This document shows, one piece after another, positions 1 through 5,257 of a stretch of 39,587 bases of DNA; the first letter of the stretch is position 1; each line of letters starts with the position of its first letter. The stretch comes from a virus: positions 1-39,587 of IMG/VR virus record IMGVR_UViG_3300043774_000177; one strand, given 5' to 3'. Under the pieces are notes generated by a model that saw only the letters and a list, made by a program, of their open reading frames with translations, was not told the origin of the DNA and did not search any database. The position numbers and the translations under genes are program-made.

Positions 1-127
1 CGCAAGGGCCATGCGTTATCGGATGATACACGGTGTGGCTTGCCCAATGGGGCTGCTTGTGCTGGCTTTATCATGACCATTCGGGCCTTTCTGTTAGAAG
101 CATATAGATTAACGCTGTCAGCCAAAT
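1..127. repeat. Terminal direct repeat, left copy (circular closure)
   Basis: The first 127 bases are identical to the last 127 bases of the window. One gene reads smoothly through the join, so the molecule closes into a circle of 39,460 bp. A length of 127 matches a common assembler k-mer size, so this is probably an assembly overlap of a circular or circularly permuted genome, not a packaged terminal repeat. Confidence 0.93.
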
Positions 128-166
128 GGCAAATAAATAGACCTTAGCTTTTGTCGTTGCGGTCAT
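71..166 (-). CDS. Small single-pass membrane protein, 31 aa
   Basis: The start ATG lies 1 base beyond the stop of the upstream gene (168-428) and has a strong ribosome site, GGGGAG, ending about 6 bases before it. The product begins MTATTKAKVYLFAIW and has one hydrophobic segment covering roughly residues 9-24, then a short charged tail ending ERPEWS. Its TGA overlaps the ATG of the next gene in an ATGA junction, so it is probably translationally coupled on both sides. The coupling and ribosome site support a real gene. I do not recognise a family. It could be an inner-membrane peptide acting early in infection, but that is only a guess from topology. Confidence 0.6.
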   Translation of the reverse strand: MTATTKAKVYLFAIWLTALIYMLLTERPEWS

Positions 167-167
167 T

Positions 168-428
168 TCAAACTCCCCGTGTCGTGTAAAAGTCATAGCG
201 TCCGCCGTCATAATCATCTGATTTGTCGGTCAAGCTGTCGGCAATCGCCTCCTCAACGTGGTTAAGGACTGCGCCATATGCATCCACGACTTCGCACATA
301 AGGTCTACTGCGTCTTGGCTGTCAAAGCACAATGGGCCTTCAAGCTGTTCTGTAAGAAGGGTCAGCTTGTCTTCGTCATTAAGAGTGCCGATTAAAAGCC
401 TTACTGCATCCAAGGTGCTGTGTATCAT
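168..428 (-). CDS. Small acidic hypothetical protein, 86 aa
   Basis: This is the first gene behind the promoter at 474-512. It has a strong ribosome site, GGAGGA, 5 bases before the ATG. The protein is acidic and probably mostly helical (DAVRLLIGTLNDEDKL; VDLMCEVVDAYGAVLNHVEEAIADSL) with a hydrophilic tail containing DDYDGGRYDF. It has no signal peptide or membrane segment, and I recognise no domain. Its place directly behind a promoter with its own operator-like palindrome suggests an early protein made in quantity, perhaps a small host-interaction protein. That role is inference. Confidence 0.75.
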   Translation of the reverse strand: MIHSTLDAVRLLIGTLNDEDKLTLLTEQLEGPLCFDSQDAVDLMCEVVDAYGAVLNHVEEAIADSLTDKSDDYDGGRYDFYTTRGV

Positions 429-446
429 AACTTCCTCCGTATTGGC

Positions 447-473
447 GGGGCATCACCCCTTTGTTGATGCCCC
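447..473 (-). promoter_or_regulatory. Perfect 9-bp inverted repeat overlapping an early start site (operator candidate)
   Basis: The arms GGGGCATCA (447-455) and TGATGCCCC (465-473) are exact inverted repeats separated by 9 bases. On the minus strand the promoter-proximal arm begins immediately after the -10 box TATAAC, so the predicted start site (about 467) lies inside it. That is the expected position for a repressor operator. It could instead be a 5' hairpin in the leader RNA, since the ribosome site lies a few bases downstream. No U-tract follows on either strand, so it is unlikely to be a terminator. Confidence 0.6.
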
Positions 474-512
474 GTTATAAAAAGACGTTATCTATATGTA
501 AAGCGTTTTTTT
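474..512 (-). promoter_or_regulatory. Minus-strand early promoter 2
   Basis: Read on the minus strand this holds TTTACA (502-497), a 17-base spacer and TATAAC (479-474), close to the sigma-70 consensus. A run of A residues lies upstream of the -35. The 16 bases TGTAAAGCGTTTTTTT (plus strand, 497-512) recur exactly at 4384-4399 in the other minus-strand promoter, so the A-tract, linker and -35 box form a shared element. It would drive the small-gene string that continues through base 1 to 38176. Confidence 0.72.
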
Positions 513-523
513 CAATTATTTTA

Positions 524-859
524 TCAAAGCAACCCAAGTTCAGGGTTCAGCTTAGAAACGACGTTGAAAAATCTTTCGTTTGTCAGCCAATGATGCCCCG
601 TTTCCAGTTGCTTGATAAGCAGTTTTTGCGTCGATATTTTTATGGCTTCGGTGTCGGTTCTGTAGCGGTGCGTTGCTTGGCAATGCTTTCCCGTTTCCTT
701 GTCAACGCTCAAATCCATGCGCTGTTGCCCACGACTGTAAATCATGGGCCGACAGGCTTCGACCAAGCTGACAGGGCATTTCAGGATTTGCGCCACCTTT
801 TTATCGCAAGCGTAAATCCTGCACTGTTCCACCACATCCTTGATTGAAATTTGTGTCAT
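524..859 (-). CDS. Hypothetical protein, possible HTH at the N-terminus, 111 aa
   Basis: This is the last gene of the recombination block, beginning 9 bases after the SSB stop. The ribosome site is weak (AGGA about 8 bases before the ATG). The N-terminal half (ISIKDVVEQCRIY, then KKVAQILKCPVSLVEACR) reads like a helix-turn-helix, and the rest is basic and hydrophilic. No family is recognised. Position next to ssb suggests a role in DNA metabolism or its regulation, but the sequence does not prove that. The gene stops just upstream of the second early promoter, with no clear terminator between, so read-through into the next genes is likely. Confidence 0.65.
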   Translation of the reverse strand: MTQISIKDVVEQCRIYACDKKVAQILKCPVSLVEACRPMIYSRGQQRMDLSVDKETGKHCQATHRYRTDTEAIKISTQKLLIKQLETGHHWLTNERFFNVVSKLNPELGLL

Positions 860-868
860 TGCTTAATC

Positions 869-1309
869 CTAAAATGGACAATCATCGTCGAGGTCATTAT
901 CCCAAGTGGTATGTTCACCCCTTGATGGGTCAACAGACGCATCCAATGGTCGCGCCTCGCCTTTACTGCCCAGCAAAATCAATGCCGCTTTCGGGCCGTT
1001 CAGCACAATTTCCGTGCTGTATTTATCGTTGCCGCTGGCGTCCTGCCATTTGCGGGTCTTTAGCTGGCCTTCGATATAGACCTTGCTGCCCTTGGTCAGA
1101 TAGCGTTCTGCAACGCCAACCAAGCCATCGCTAAAGATGGACACGCTGTGCCATTCAGTCGTTTCTTTTTGTTCGCCAGTGCTTTTGTCTTTCCAGCGTT
1201 CAGATGTTGCCAGCCGCAGATTGCAAACGCGCCCACCATTTTGAAACGATTTTATTTCTGGGTCAGCGCCAAGCGAACCCAGCAAACTTACTTTATTCAA
1301 TGATGACAT
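869..1309 (-). CDS. ssb: Single-stranded DNA-binding protein
   Basis: The 146-aa product is a typical bacterial-type SSB. The OB-fold starts with MSSLNKVSLLGSLGADPEIK and continues through NLRLATSERW, TEWHSVSIF and GSKVYIEGQLKTRKWQ. A short linker leads to an acidic tip, DNDLDDDCPF, which matches the conserved SSB C-terminal peptide (DDDxPF) that recruits other repair and replication proteins. The start was placed at the ATG with AAGGAA 5 bases upstream, not at an earlier in-frame ATG that lacks a site. It belongs to the early recombination block and would coat ssDNA made by the exonuclease for the ERF annealing protein. Confidence 0.96.
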   Translation of the reverse strand: MSSLNKVSLLGSLGADPEIKSFQNGGRVCNLRLATSERWKDKSTGEQKETTEWHSVSIFSDGLVGVAERYLTKGSKVYIEGQLKTRKWQDASGNDKYSTEIVLNGPKAALILLGSKGEARPLDASVDPSRGEHTTWDNDLDDDCPF

Positions 1310-1320
1310 GATGGTTCCTT

Positions 1321-1554
1321 TCAAAGACCAAGGGCGGTCATATATGTATCAAGGACGGCTTGATATTCTTGGCGGTCATTGGTTTCCATTGCGCGAAGGC
1401 GGATAACTGCGCGAATGATTTTTGTGTCATAACCATGCGCCTTGGCTTCGCTGTAAACATCACGGATGTCATCGCTGATGCCCTTCTTTTCTTCGTTCAA
1501 TCGTTCGATACGCTCAATCAAAAGACGTAGCTGTTCGCTGTGTGGTTCACTCAT
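1321..1554 (-). CDS. GapR-like DUF2312 DNA-binding protein
   Basis: The 77-aa protein matches the GapR/DUF2312 family along its whole length: QLRLLIERIERLNEEKKGI, DDIRDVYSEAKAHGYD, then IIRAVIRLRAME and a C-terminal helix. In Caulobacter GapR is a nucleoid protein that clamps overtwisted AT-rich DNA and stimulates topoisomerases. The family is characteristic of Alphaproteobacteria, so this gene is the best host marker here. The chosen ATG has GGAG 8 bases upstream; a GTG three codons earlier is possible. A phage copy could relieve positive supercoils during replication or transcription, or compete with the host protein; both are inference. Confidence 0.9.
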   Translation of the reverse strand: MSEPHSEQLRLLIERIERLNEEKKGISDDIRDVYSEAKAHGYDTKIIRAVIRLRAMETNDRQEYQAVLDTYMTALGL

Positions 1555-1927
1555 ATTTTTCACTCCATTTCACGTTGTTCTTTGCGCCGTATGCGTAGAT
1601 AAATTCTATCAGGTCGGACATCTGGGCCTTGGTCAGCTTTGATGTCTTAAACCCTATTGGAAAGGGTTGGTTATCCAAACCAGTCTCAAATTTCACTTCG
1701 TGGCCTAGTGCAGCCATAAAGATGCACTTCCACACTTCTGGTATATGCGCCCTGCCCTCTGGCTTTGTGCGGCTTATATCTGACAGCATGGCCCACATTT
1801 TTGCGTTCTGGTCATCTGAACGCTTGGCTGCGCTGATTGCCACAACGCCATCGACGGGCGCTTTATCAATTAACTGCTTTGCCAATTCGCGTTGTAACTG
1901 GCCTCGCAAAATAACTGTTTGCGTCAT
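1547..1927 (-). CDS. ninB: NinB/Orf-type recombination mediator
   Basis: The 126-aa product fits the NinB family (lambda Orf). It carries the signature RSDDQNAKMWAMLSDIS and later EVWKCIFMAALGHEV, GLDNQPFPIGFKTSKLT and MSDLIEFIYAYGA. Lambda Orf binds ssDNA and SSB and helps load the annealing protein. It is coupled to the upstream HNH gene by a 4-base ATGA overlap and shares a few bases with the downstream gapR-like gene. With ERF, the YqaJ-type exonuclease and SSB nearby, this completes a lambda-Red-like recombination set. No truncation is seen. Confidence 0.9.
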   Translation of the reverse strand: MTQTVILRGQLQRELAKQLIDKAPVDGVVAISAAKRSDDQNAKMWAMLSDISRTKPEGRAHIPEVWKCIFMAALGHEVKFETGLDNQPFPIGFKTSKLTKAQMSDLIEFIYAYGAKNNVKWSEKYE

Positions 1928-2271
1928 AAACCCAATTCCCGCTTCTTTGCAGCTATTTCAGCCGCTTTCGGGCTGGCCTTTGCGAATGCTTCAGCCAGTG
2001 CAAACGGGTTGATGTTATACGTTGCCCAGAACGTGCGCTCACCAACGCTGTGCTGGTTCGTATGGCATTGCTTGCACAGGCTGACAGTAAACCAGTCGTG
2101 CGGCTTTTGCCCCATGCCAGTGCCGCTGCCGTAGCGTATATGGGCAACTTCGATTGCCGTCATGCTATCGCATATGGAACAGGCATGGCCCCTGACAAAA
2201 TTGCAATGCGCTGGCGACTTCCACCGACTTTGGCGCTTGGCCTCTTTTGGTATCTTGCGTGGCAACATCAT
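1924..2271 (-). CDS. Ref/HNH-like zinc nuclease, 115 aa
   Basis: The protein has a zinc-binding nuclease pattern: CSIC (about residues 31-34), AHIRYGSGTGMGQKPHDW, then SLCKQCHTNQHSVGE. The C-x2-C, central H, C-x2-CH and final H arrangement is that of phage HNH/His-Me finger proteins such as P1 Ref and DUF968-type recombination nucleases. It has 4-base overlaps with both neighbours and sits beside ninB, so I read it as a recombination nuclease and not a homing endonuclease. The basic N-terminus (PRKIPKEAKRQSRWK) suits DNA binding. The exact subfamily is not settled. Confidence 0.78.
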   Translation of the reverse strand: MMLPRKIPKEAKRQSRWKSPAHCNFVRGHACSICDSMTAIEVAHIRYGSGTGMGQKPHDWFTVSLCKQCHTNQHSVGERTFWATYNINPFALAEAFAKASPKAAEIAAKKRELGL

Positions 2272-2648
2272 GGCAGCAACGTCGATTGCCAGATGATGAT
2301 GTGCCGACCATGCGTGGACAGGCTTTTGGAGCGCATAACTTCAAATTCAACCATAATGCCATTCTTGCTGGCTGACTTTGCAATATAACCCCATGCACTG
2401 TTGTTGGTAGGCGCAGGGACGTTTTTGGCAGCTTTACGCACATCTTCGGTGGTAAAGAACCTATGCCGTCGGGCGTGTTCTACATAAGCTTGATAGGCCA
2501 GTGCATTCCATTCTGGGCCTTGCTTATTGGCTGACAATTTAGCCAACCGTAGACCTTCCTCTAATGCCGTTGATGGCTGCAAGGTCGGCTTCGACTTCTG
2601 CGAGAAATTCGCAAACAGATTTTTCCAATTCCATGATTTGTTCGTCAT
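2268..2648 (-). CDS. Hypothetical winged-helix-like phage protein
   Basis: The C-terminal 90 residues are coherent: NALAYQAYVEHARRHRFFTTEDVRKAA, then NNSAWGYIAKSASKNGI and a THGRHIIIWQS ending. This resembles small phage proteins with a predicted winged-helix fold found in replication/recombination regions. The start is uncertain. The first ATG (2648) overlaps the exonuclease gene by 110 bases with only a weak site. A TTG at 2546 has GAGGAAGG 7 bases upstream and overlaps by only 8 bases, but would lose the ALEEGLRLA segment. It ends in an ATGA overlap with the HNH gene. Function unknown. Confidence 0.65.
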   Translation of the reverse strand: MTNKSWNWKNLFANFSQKSKPTLQPSTALEEGLRLAKLSANKQGPEWNALAYQAYVEHARRHRFFTTEDVRKAAKNVPAPTNNSAWGYIAKSASKNGIMVEFEVMRSKSLSTHGRHIIIWQSTLLP

Positions 2649-3180
2649 TGCGATGATGCCTTTTGATGAAAAGTTTGAGTTCTTCAGGAAAGTCTGGGTT
2701 GTAACAAACGTAATCGACCCACTTCCGCTCTGGCATACAAGCAAGCTGCCAGTTGATTTGCGTCACATACTGCGCTGGTATTTCGCCAGTTGTTAGCGTT
2801 TCGAGATGCCCTGCTGGCTGACGGCACTTGATTTCGACAAGCCCTTCGTCGCCAACAAGACCATCGGGGGAGCAATGCGTCCACGGGATGCTTGAATGCC
2901 TAACCAGACCCGTTTCCGTAACGGTTACGTTTTGGTCGAACGAATAGGCTATTTTGGCTTCAGCTTCGGTGTCGATGCCATGCTGCATTGCCGCACTGAC
3001 AAAACCAGCCGCTTGCTTGCCTGTCAGCCGCTCCAGTGCCAGCTTGACCCGCAAATTGGTTCTAGTGGTGCTGTAACCGCTTTTGGTGCGGGATAGGGCG
3101 TCAGCAACCTGTGACGCCCCCAGCGAACCGCATCGTGCAGCATACCAATCATCGCTGCGCTGTTCGACATCAACCCGCAT
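2539..3180 (-). CDS. YqaJ-like viral recombinase (lambda-Exo-type 5'-3' exonuclease)
   Basis: The 213-aa protein fits the YqaJ/lambda exonuclease branch of the PD-(D/E)xK nucleases. It opens with EQRSDDWYAARCGSLGAS (conserved W and GAS). AMQHGIDTEAEAKIAY and SPDGLVGDEGLVEIKCRQ supply the acidic residues and the ExK active site. YVTQINWQLAC provides the usual Q-x2-x-Q-like helix. It would resect dsDNA ends to leave 3' tails for the ERF annealing protein, encoded directly upstream with an 11-base overlap. Length is normal for the family. Confidence 0.92.
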   Translation of the reverse strand: MRVDVEQRSDDWYAARCGSLGASQVADALSRTKSGYSTTRTNLRVKLALERLTGKQAAGFVSAAMQHGIDTEAEAKIAYSFDQNVTVTETGLVRHSSIPWTHCSPDGLVGDEGLVEIKCRQPAGHLETLTTGEIPAQYVTQINWQLACMPERKWVDYVCYNPDFPEELKLFIKRHHRNDEQIMELEKSVCEFLAEVEADLAAINGIRGRSTVG

Positions 3181-3742
3181 TTGGCAGCTTCCGTTCTAAT
3201 GCCGTCTTTGCTGCTTCAAACAAATTTGATGGAAGCATTGCGATGGCTTGCACTTTGTAATGCGCTGCCATTACCGCTGCGTCAGTGCCTGTGCGGTCAA
3301 TTAAATCTTGCAACACCGCAAACTGTTCCTGCGTGATGGGCTTCGCTGGCGCTGGCTGCTGCGATTTAACCGCTGCGTTGCCATCATCATCTTCCGTTGG
3401 CAGACCAAAGCAAGTTTGCAGTGCGTATCGCCGCGCATAAGTTAAAGCCGACCCGTAACCATGTGCGTCATGCTTATTGGCTGGCACGAACAATACGCCC
3501 ATCGAAAGCTTATCGCCGCTACTGTGTATCAGGATGGTTTCGATTGATATGCCGCCTTCGCTTGGCTTGGGCATCTGCATAAATGCAAGGCCGTGCTTCG
3601 CAAGGTGAGGCTTGATAGCGTCAATCACTGTGGGAAGGTCAGCGTATTTCGATTTGAAATGCGGGTTGCTGGCAGTCTTTGTTGCCGCTTCCAATTCCGC
3701 AAATGCCGCAACGTATGCAGCGCAGATTTTGTCTTCACTCAT
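3170..3742 (-). CDS. erf: ERF-family single-strand annealing protein
   Basis: The 190-aa product matches the ERF superfamily (P22 Erf). It has FAELEAATKTASNPHFKSKYADLPTV near the N-terminus, then KPHLAKHGLAFMQMP and the signature GYGSALTYARRYALQTCFGLPTEDDDGNAA. ERF proteins form rings that anneal complementary ssDNA. The C-terminal part is a proline-containing linker plus a small helical domain. The start is the ATG with AAGGAG 8 bases upstream; an earlier in-frame ATG lies before that site. Its partner exonuclease begins inside its last codons. Confidence 0.95.
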   Translation of the reverse strand: MSEDKICAAYVAAFAELEAATKTASNPHFKSKYADLPTVIDAIKPHLAKHGLAFMQMPKPSEGGISIETILIHSSGDKLSMGVLFVPANKHDAHGYGSALTYARRYALQTCFGLPTEDDDGNAAVKSQQPAPAKPITQEQFAVLQDLIDRTGTDAAVMAAHYKVQAIAMLPSNLFEAAKTALERKLPNAG

Positions 3743-3752
3743 TTTTTGCTCC

Positions 3753-4115
3753 TTATGCAAAACGTAAAACTTCAAGGCTGTCTGTGGTGTTATTTCTTTT
3801 CACCATTGCAGACCCAGCGCCCCATTTGTGAACGCAATATGCACTTATGTTCGATGATAAAATTTTGCGGTCAAAATAGCTAAACGGAACCGAAGCACTC
3901 CCGCCAACTTCTAAGTTTTCGATGTATGGCAGATAATGCGAACGTGTTTCACCGTAAGCGTATTGCGAACTGCTTGCTTTTTTGCGCGGCGGCTTGACCT
4001 CTAAAGTTCCCAAAATTTCGTCGTTGAACTGGATGGCATAAACTGCGCCAACCGCATCAAGCAATCTAATGGCTTTGCCAACAGCCTCTTTATGGATACC
4101 TAATTTATCACTCAT
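3753..4115 (-). CDS. Hypothetical phage protein, 120 aa
   Basis: The start was set at the ATG 9 bases after AAGGAG. A second ATG only 4 bases from that site opens a two-codon reading frame (ATG AAA TGA) overlapping the real start. The protein begins MSDKLGIHKEAVGKAIRLLDAVGAVYAI, which may be a small HTH-like segment. It continues with a basic PPRKKASSSQ stretch and a hydrophobic-aromatic domain (ETRSHYLPYIENLEVGGS, SYFDRKILSSNISAYCVHKWG). I do not recognise a family. Second in the early operon, before erf, so a DNA-binding or regulatory role is possible but unproven. Confidence 0.7.
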   Translation of the reverse strand: MSDKLGIHKEAVGKAIRLLDAVGAVYAIQFNDEILGTLEVKPPRKKASSSQYAYGETRSHYLPYIENLEVGGSASVPFSYFDRKILSSNISAYCVHKWGAGSAMVKRNNTTDSLEVLRFA

Positions 4116-4128
4116 TTCATTTTGCTCC

Positions 4129-4338
4129 TTAATAAAATCGTGGATACATTTTGCGAACGCTAATGGTGGTGTGCCAATCATTGTCTTTTAGAAGGTCGCC
4201 AATTTTTTCAGCCAACGCTTCCTTAAAGTTAGGGTGACATCCGCCAGCCTCAACGATTGCGTCAGCCGCATCGCAAGCTGGGCAGCAAAAGGCAGATGTA
4301 AGTTCAAAGCTGCAAATTGTGCAGGTTTCTATTTTCAT
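4129..4338 (-). CDS. Small zinc-ribbon protein, 69 aa
   Basis: This is the first gene of the minus-strand operon, with AAGGAG 8 bases before its ATG. It opens MKIETCTICSF and continues AFCCPACDA, giving a paired C-x2-C arrangement typical of a zinc ribbon. A helical stretch (NFKEALAEKIGDLLKDND) and a short basic tail follow. The start was taken at this ATG because an upstream in-frame ATG at 4431 would lie across the promoter region. Early position and zinc ribbon suggest a protein binding nucleic acid or RNA polymerase. No named family is recognised. Confidence 0.75.
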   Translation of the reverse strand: MKIETCTICSFELTSAFCCPACDAADAIVEAGGCHPNFKEALAEKIGDLLKDNDWHTTISVRKMYPRFY

Positions 4339-4360
4339 GATTGTTTGCTCCTTGTGGTTT

Positions 4361-4399
4361 TTTATGTAAGCCCCATTTACATTTGTAAAGCGTTTTTTT
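4361..4399 (-). promoter_or_regulatory. Minus-strand early promoter 1
   Basis: On the minus strand TTTACA (4389-4384), a 17-base spacer and CATAAA (4366-4361) form a sigma-70-like promoter. An A-tract precedes the -35, in a 16-bp block identical to that at 497-512. It lies 23 bases before the first minus-strand start codon and reads into the recombination operon. Confidence 0.7.
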
Positions 4400-4404
4400 A
4401 TATG
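4376..4404 (+). promoter_or_regulatory. Plus-strand early promoter, back to back with the minus promoter
   Basis: TTTACA (4376-4381), a 17-base spacer and TATATG (4399-4404) form a promoter for the HTH regulator at 4435. Its -35 lies two bases from the minus-strand -35 (TGTAAA, 4384-4389), making an inverted pair TTTACA-TT-TGTAAA. A factor or polymerase bound here must affect both directions, so this is probably the main decision switch of the genome. Confidence 0.68.
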
Positions 4405-4434
4405 CGCTTTGCATTTAGCAAAAAGGAACATTAA

Positions 4435-4752
4435 ATGACGTTAAGTCACAAAGCCGTTATGCGTATTTACGGACGCGCTGCTGAACACAATATCACTGCT
4501 GGAAAGCTTGCCAAAGCCGCTGGCCTAAGTCGGGTCACATTAAGCAACTGGAAGCGCAATCGTTCAACGCCAATGTTGGAAGCATATCTTGCTGTTGAAC
4601 AGGCATTGGACGAATTAATTTCTGAAAAAATCAGAAACAGGCCACCGCGCAGTAAAGCGGATAAAAAAGAGATGTGGGACGCCTTTTTAAATGACGATGA
4701 CCAAATTTTCTTTCAAAAACCAACAATCGTTGATGGGCGCACATCGGAATAA
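4435..4752 (+). CDS. XRE/Cro-like HTH regulator, 105 aa
   Basis: This is the first gene of the plus-strand unit, with AAGGAA 6 bases before the ATG. Residues 1-60 form a lambda-repressor-like HTH: MRIYGRAAEHNITAGKLAKAAGL, SRVTLSNWKRNRSTP, then LEAYLAVEQALDEL. The basic C-terminal tail (NRPPRSKADKK) has no dimerisation or RecA-sensitive protease domain, so it is Cro-like and not a CI repressor. It is transcribed from the promoter facing the early operon, so it is the likeliest regulator of both promoters. Its operator could be the TTTACA/TGTAAA inverted pair. The target is inferred. Confidence 0.85.
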   Translation: MTLSHKAVMRIYGRAAEHNITAGKLAKAAGLSRVTLSNWKRNRSTPMLEAYLAVEQALDELISEKIRNRPPRSKADKKEMWDAFLNDDDQIFFQKPTIVDGRTSE

Positions 4753-5105
4753 TGGTGGTGTTTAATCGTCGGTCAAAGTTCAACGCCAAGAAAGCGTATT
4801 GCGCCCAATGCCACAAGCACGACAGCAAGCGCGAAGCTGCGCGATGTGACGAACTGCACGTTTTGTGGGCTGCGGGTGTGATTGCCGATTTGGTCATCCA
4901 ACCGCAGTTTTGGTTCATCATCAATGGCAGTCAAGTGAAGCACGATAACGGACGGCGCGTTGGGTATAAGCCAGACTTTTCGTATACCGAAAATGGCAGG
5001 GATTGCGTCGAAGATGTAAAGGGCATGGTTACGGCTGACTTCACGTTACGCAAGGCGATATTCAAAGCCTTGTTTCCGACAATCGAATTTCGGCAAACAA
5101 AGTAG
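4752..5105 (+). CDS. DUF1064 nuclease-like protein
   Basis: The 117-aa protein fits phage DUF1064. It has SKFNAKKAYCAQCHKHDSKREA, LHVLWAAGVIADLVIQPQF, then GYKPDFSYTENG and CVEDVKGMVTADFTLRKAIFK. The PDF and E-D-V-K-G pieces correspond to the PD-(D/E)xK active site, so a structure-specific nuclease such as a Holliday-junction resolvase is likely. DUF1064 itself is poorly characterised. The ATG shares one base with the stop of the HTH gene (TAATG), so the two are coupled. Position just ahead of replication genes suits a role in processing replication intermediates. Confidence 0.85.
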   Translation: MVVFNRRSKFNAKKAYCAQCHKHDSKREAARCDELHVLWAAGVIADLVIQPQFWFIINGSQVKHDNGRRVGYKPDFSYTENGRDCVEDVKGMVTADFTLRKAIFKALFPTIEFRQTK

Positions 5106-5138
5106 CTTTATAAAAGGCTAAGATTGAGGCAAAAGGGG

Positions 5139-5176
5139 GGCCAGCGAAATTAAGGAGCATCAAAATTTCGCTGGCC
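5139..5176. repeat. Perfect 13-bp inverted repeat
   Basis: GGCCAGCGAAATT (5139-5151) and AATTTCGCTGGCC (5164-5176) are exact inverted repeats around a 12-base loop, AAGGAGCATCAA. It lies in the only sizeable gap of the early plus region (5106-5257), which is otherwise AT-rich and without a convincing gene. No U-tract follows, so a simple terminator is unlikely. An operator, a replication element beside the initiator gene, or an antitermination-type RNA hairpin are alternatives. Confidence 0.75.
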
Positions 5177-5257
5177 GCAATGCTTAACTGTAAGGAAAGT
5201 AGCACCGCATATGATAAATTATATACGCCATAAAACTATTTTGCAAGGCACTTGGCA

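Noticed and set aside
461-847. 128-codon plus-strand frame opposite early genes
   Set aside because: It runs antisense to the 111-aa gene, begins inside the promoter region and shows no coding character.
4112-4120. Two-codon reading frame ATG AAA TGA just before the 120-aa gene, as a possible regulatory mini-ORF
   Set aside because: Its ATG is only 4 bases from the ribosome site, while the real ATG has ideal 9-base spacing; it may be coincidence.
5179-5232. 17-codon frame after the 13-bp inverted repeat as a leader peptide
   Set aside because: The nearest ribosome-like sequence is too far upstream and lies in the hairpin loop; no support beyond an ATG and a stop.
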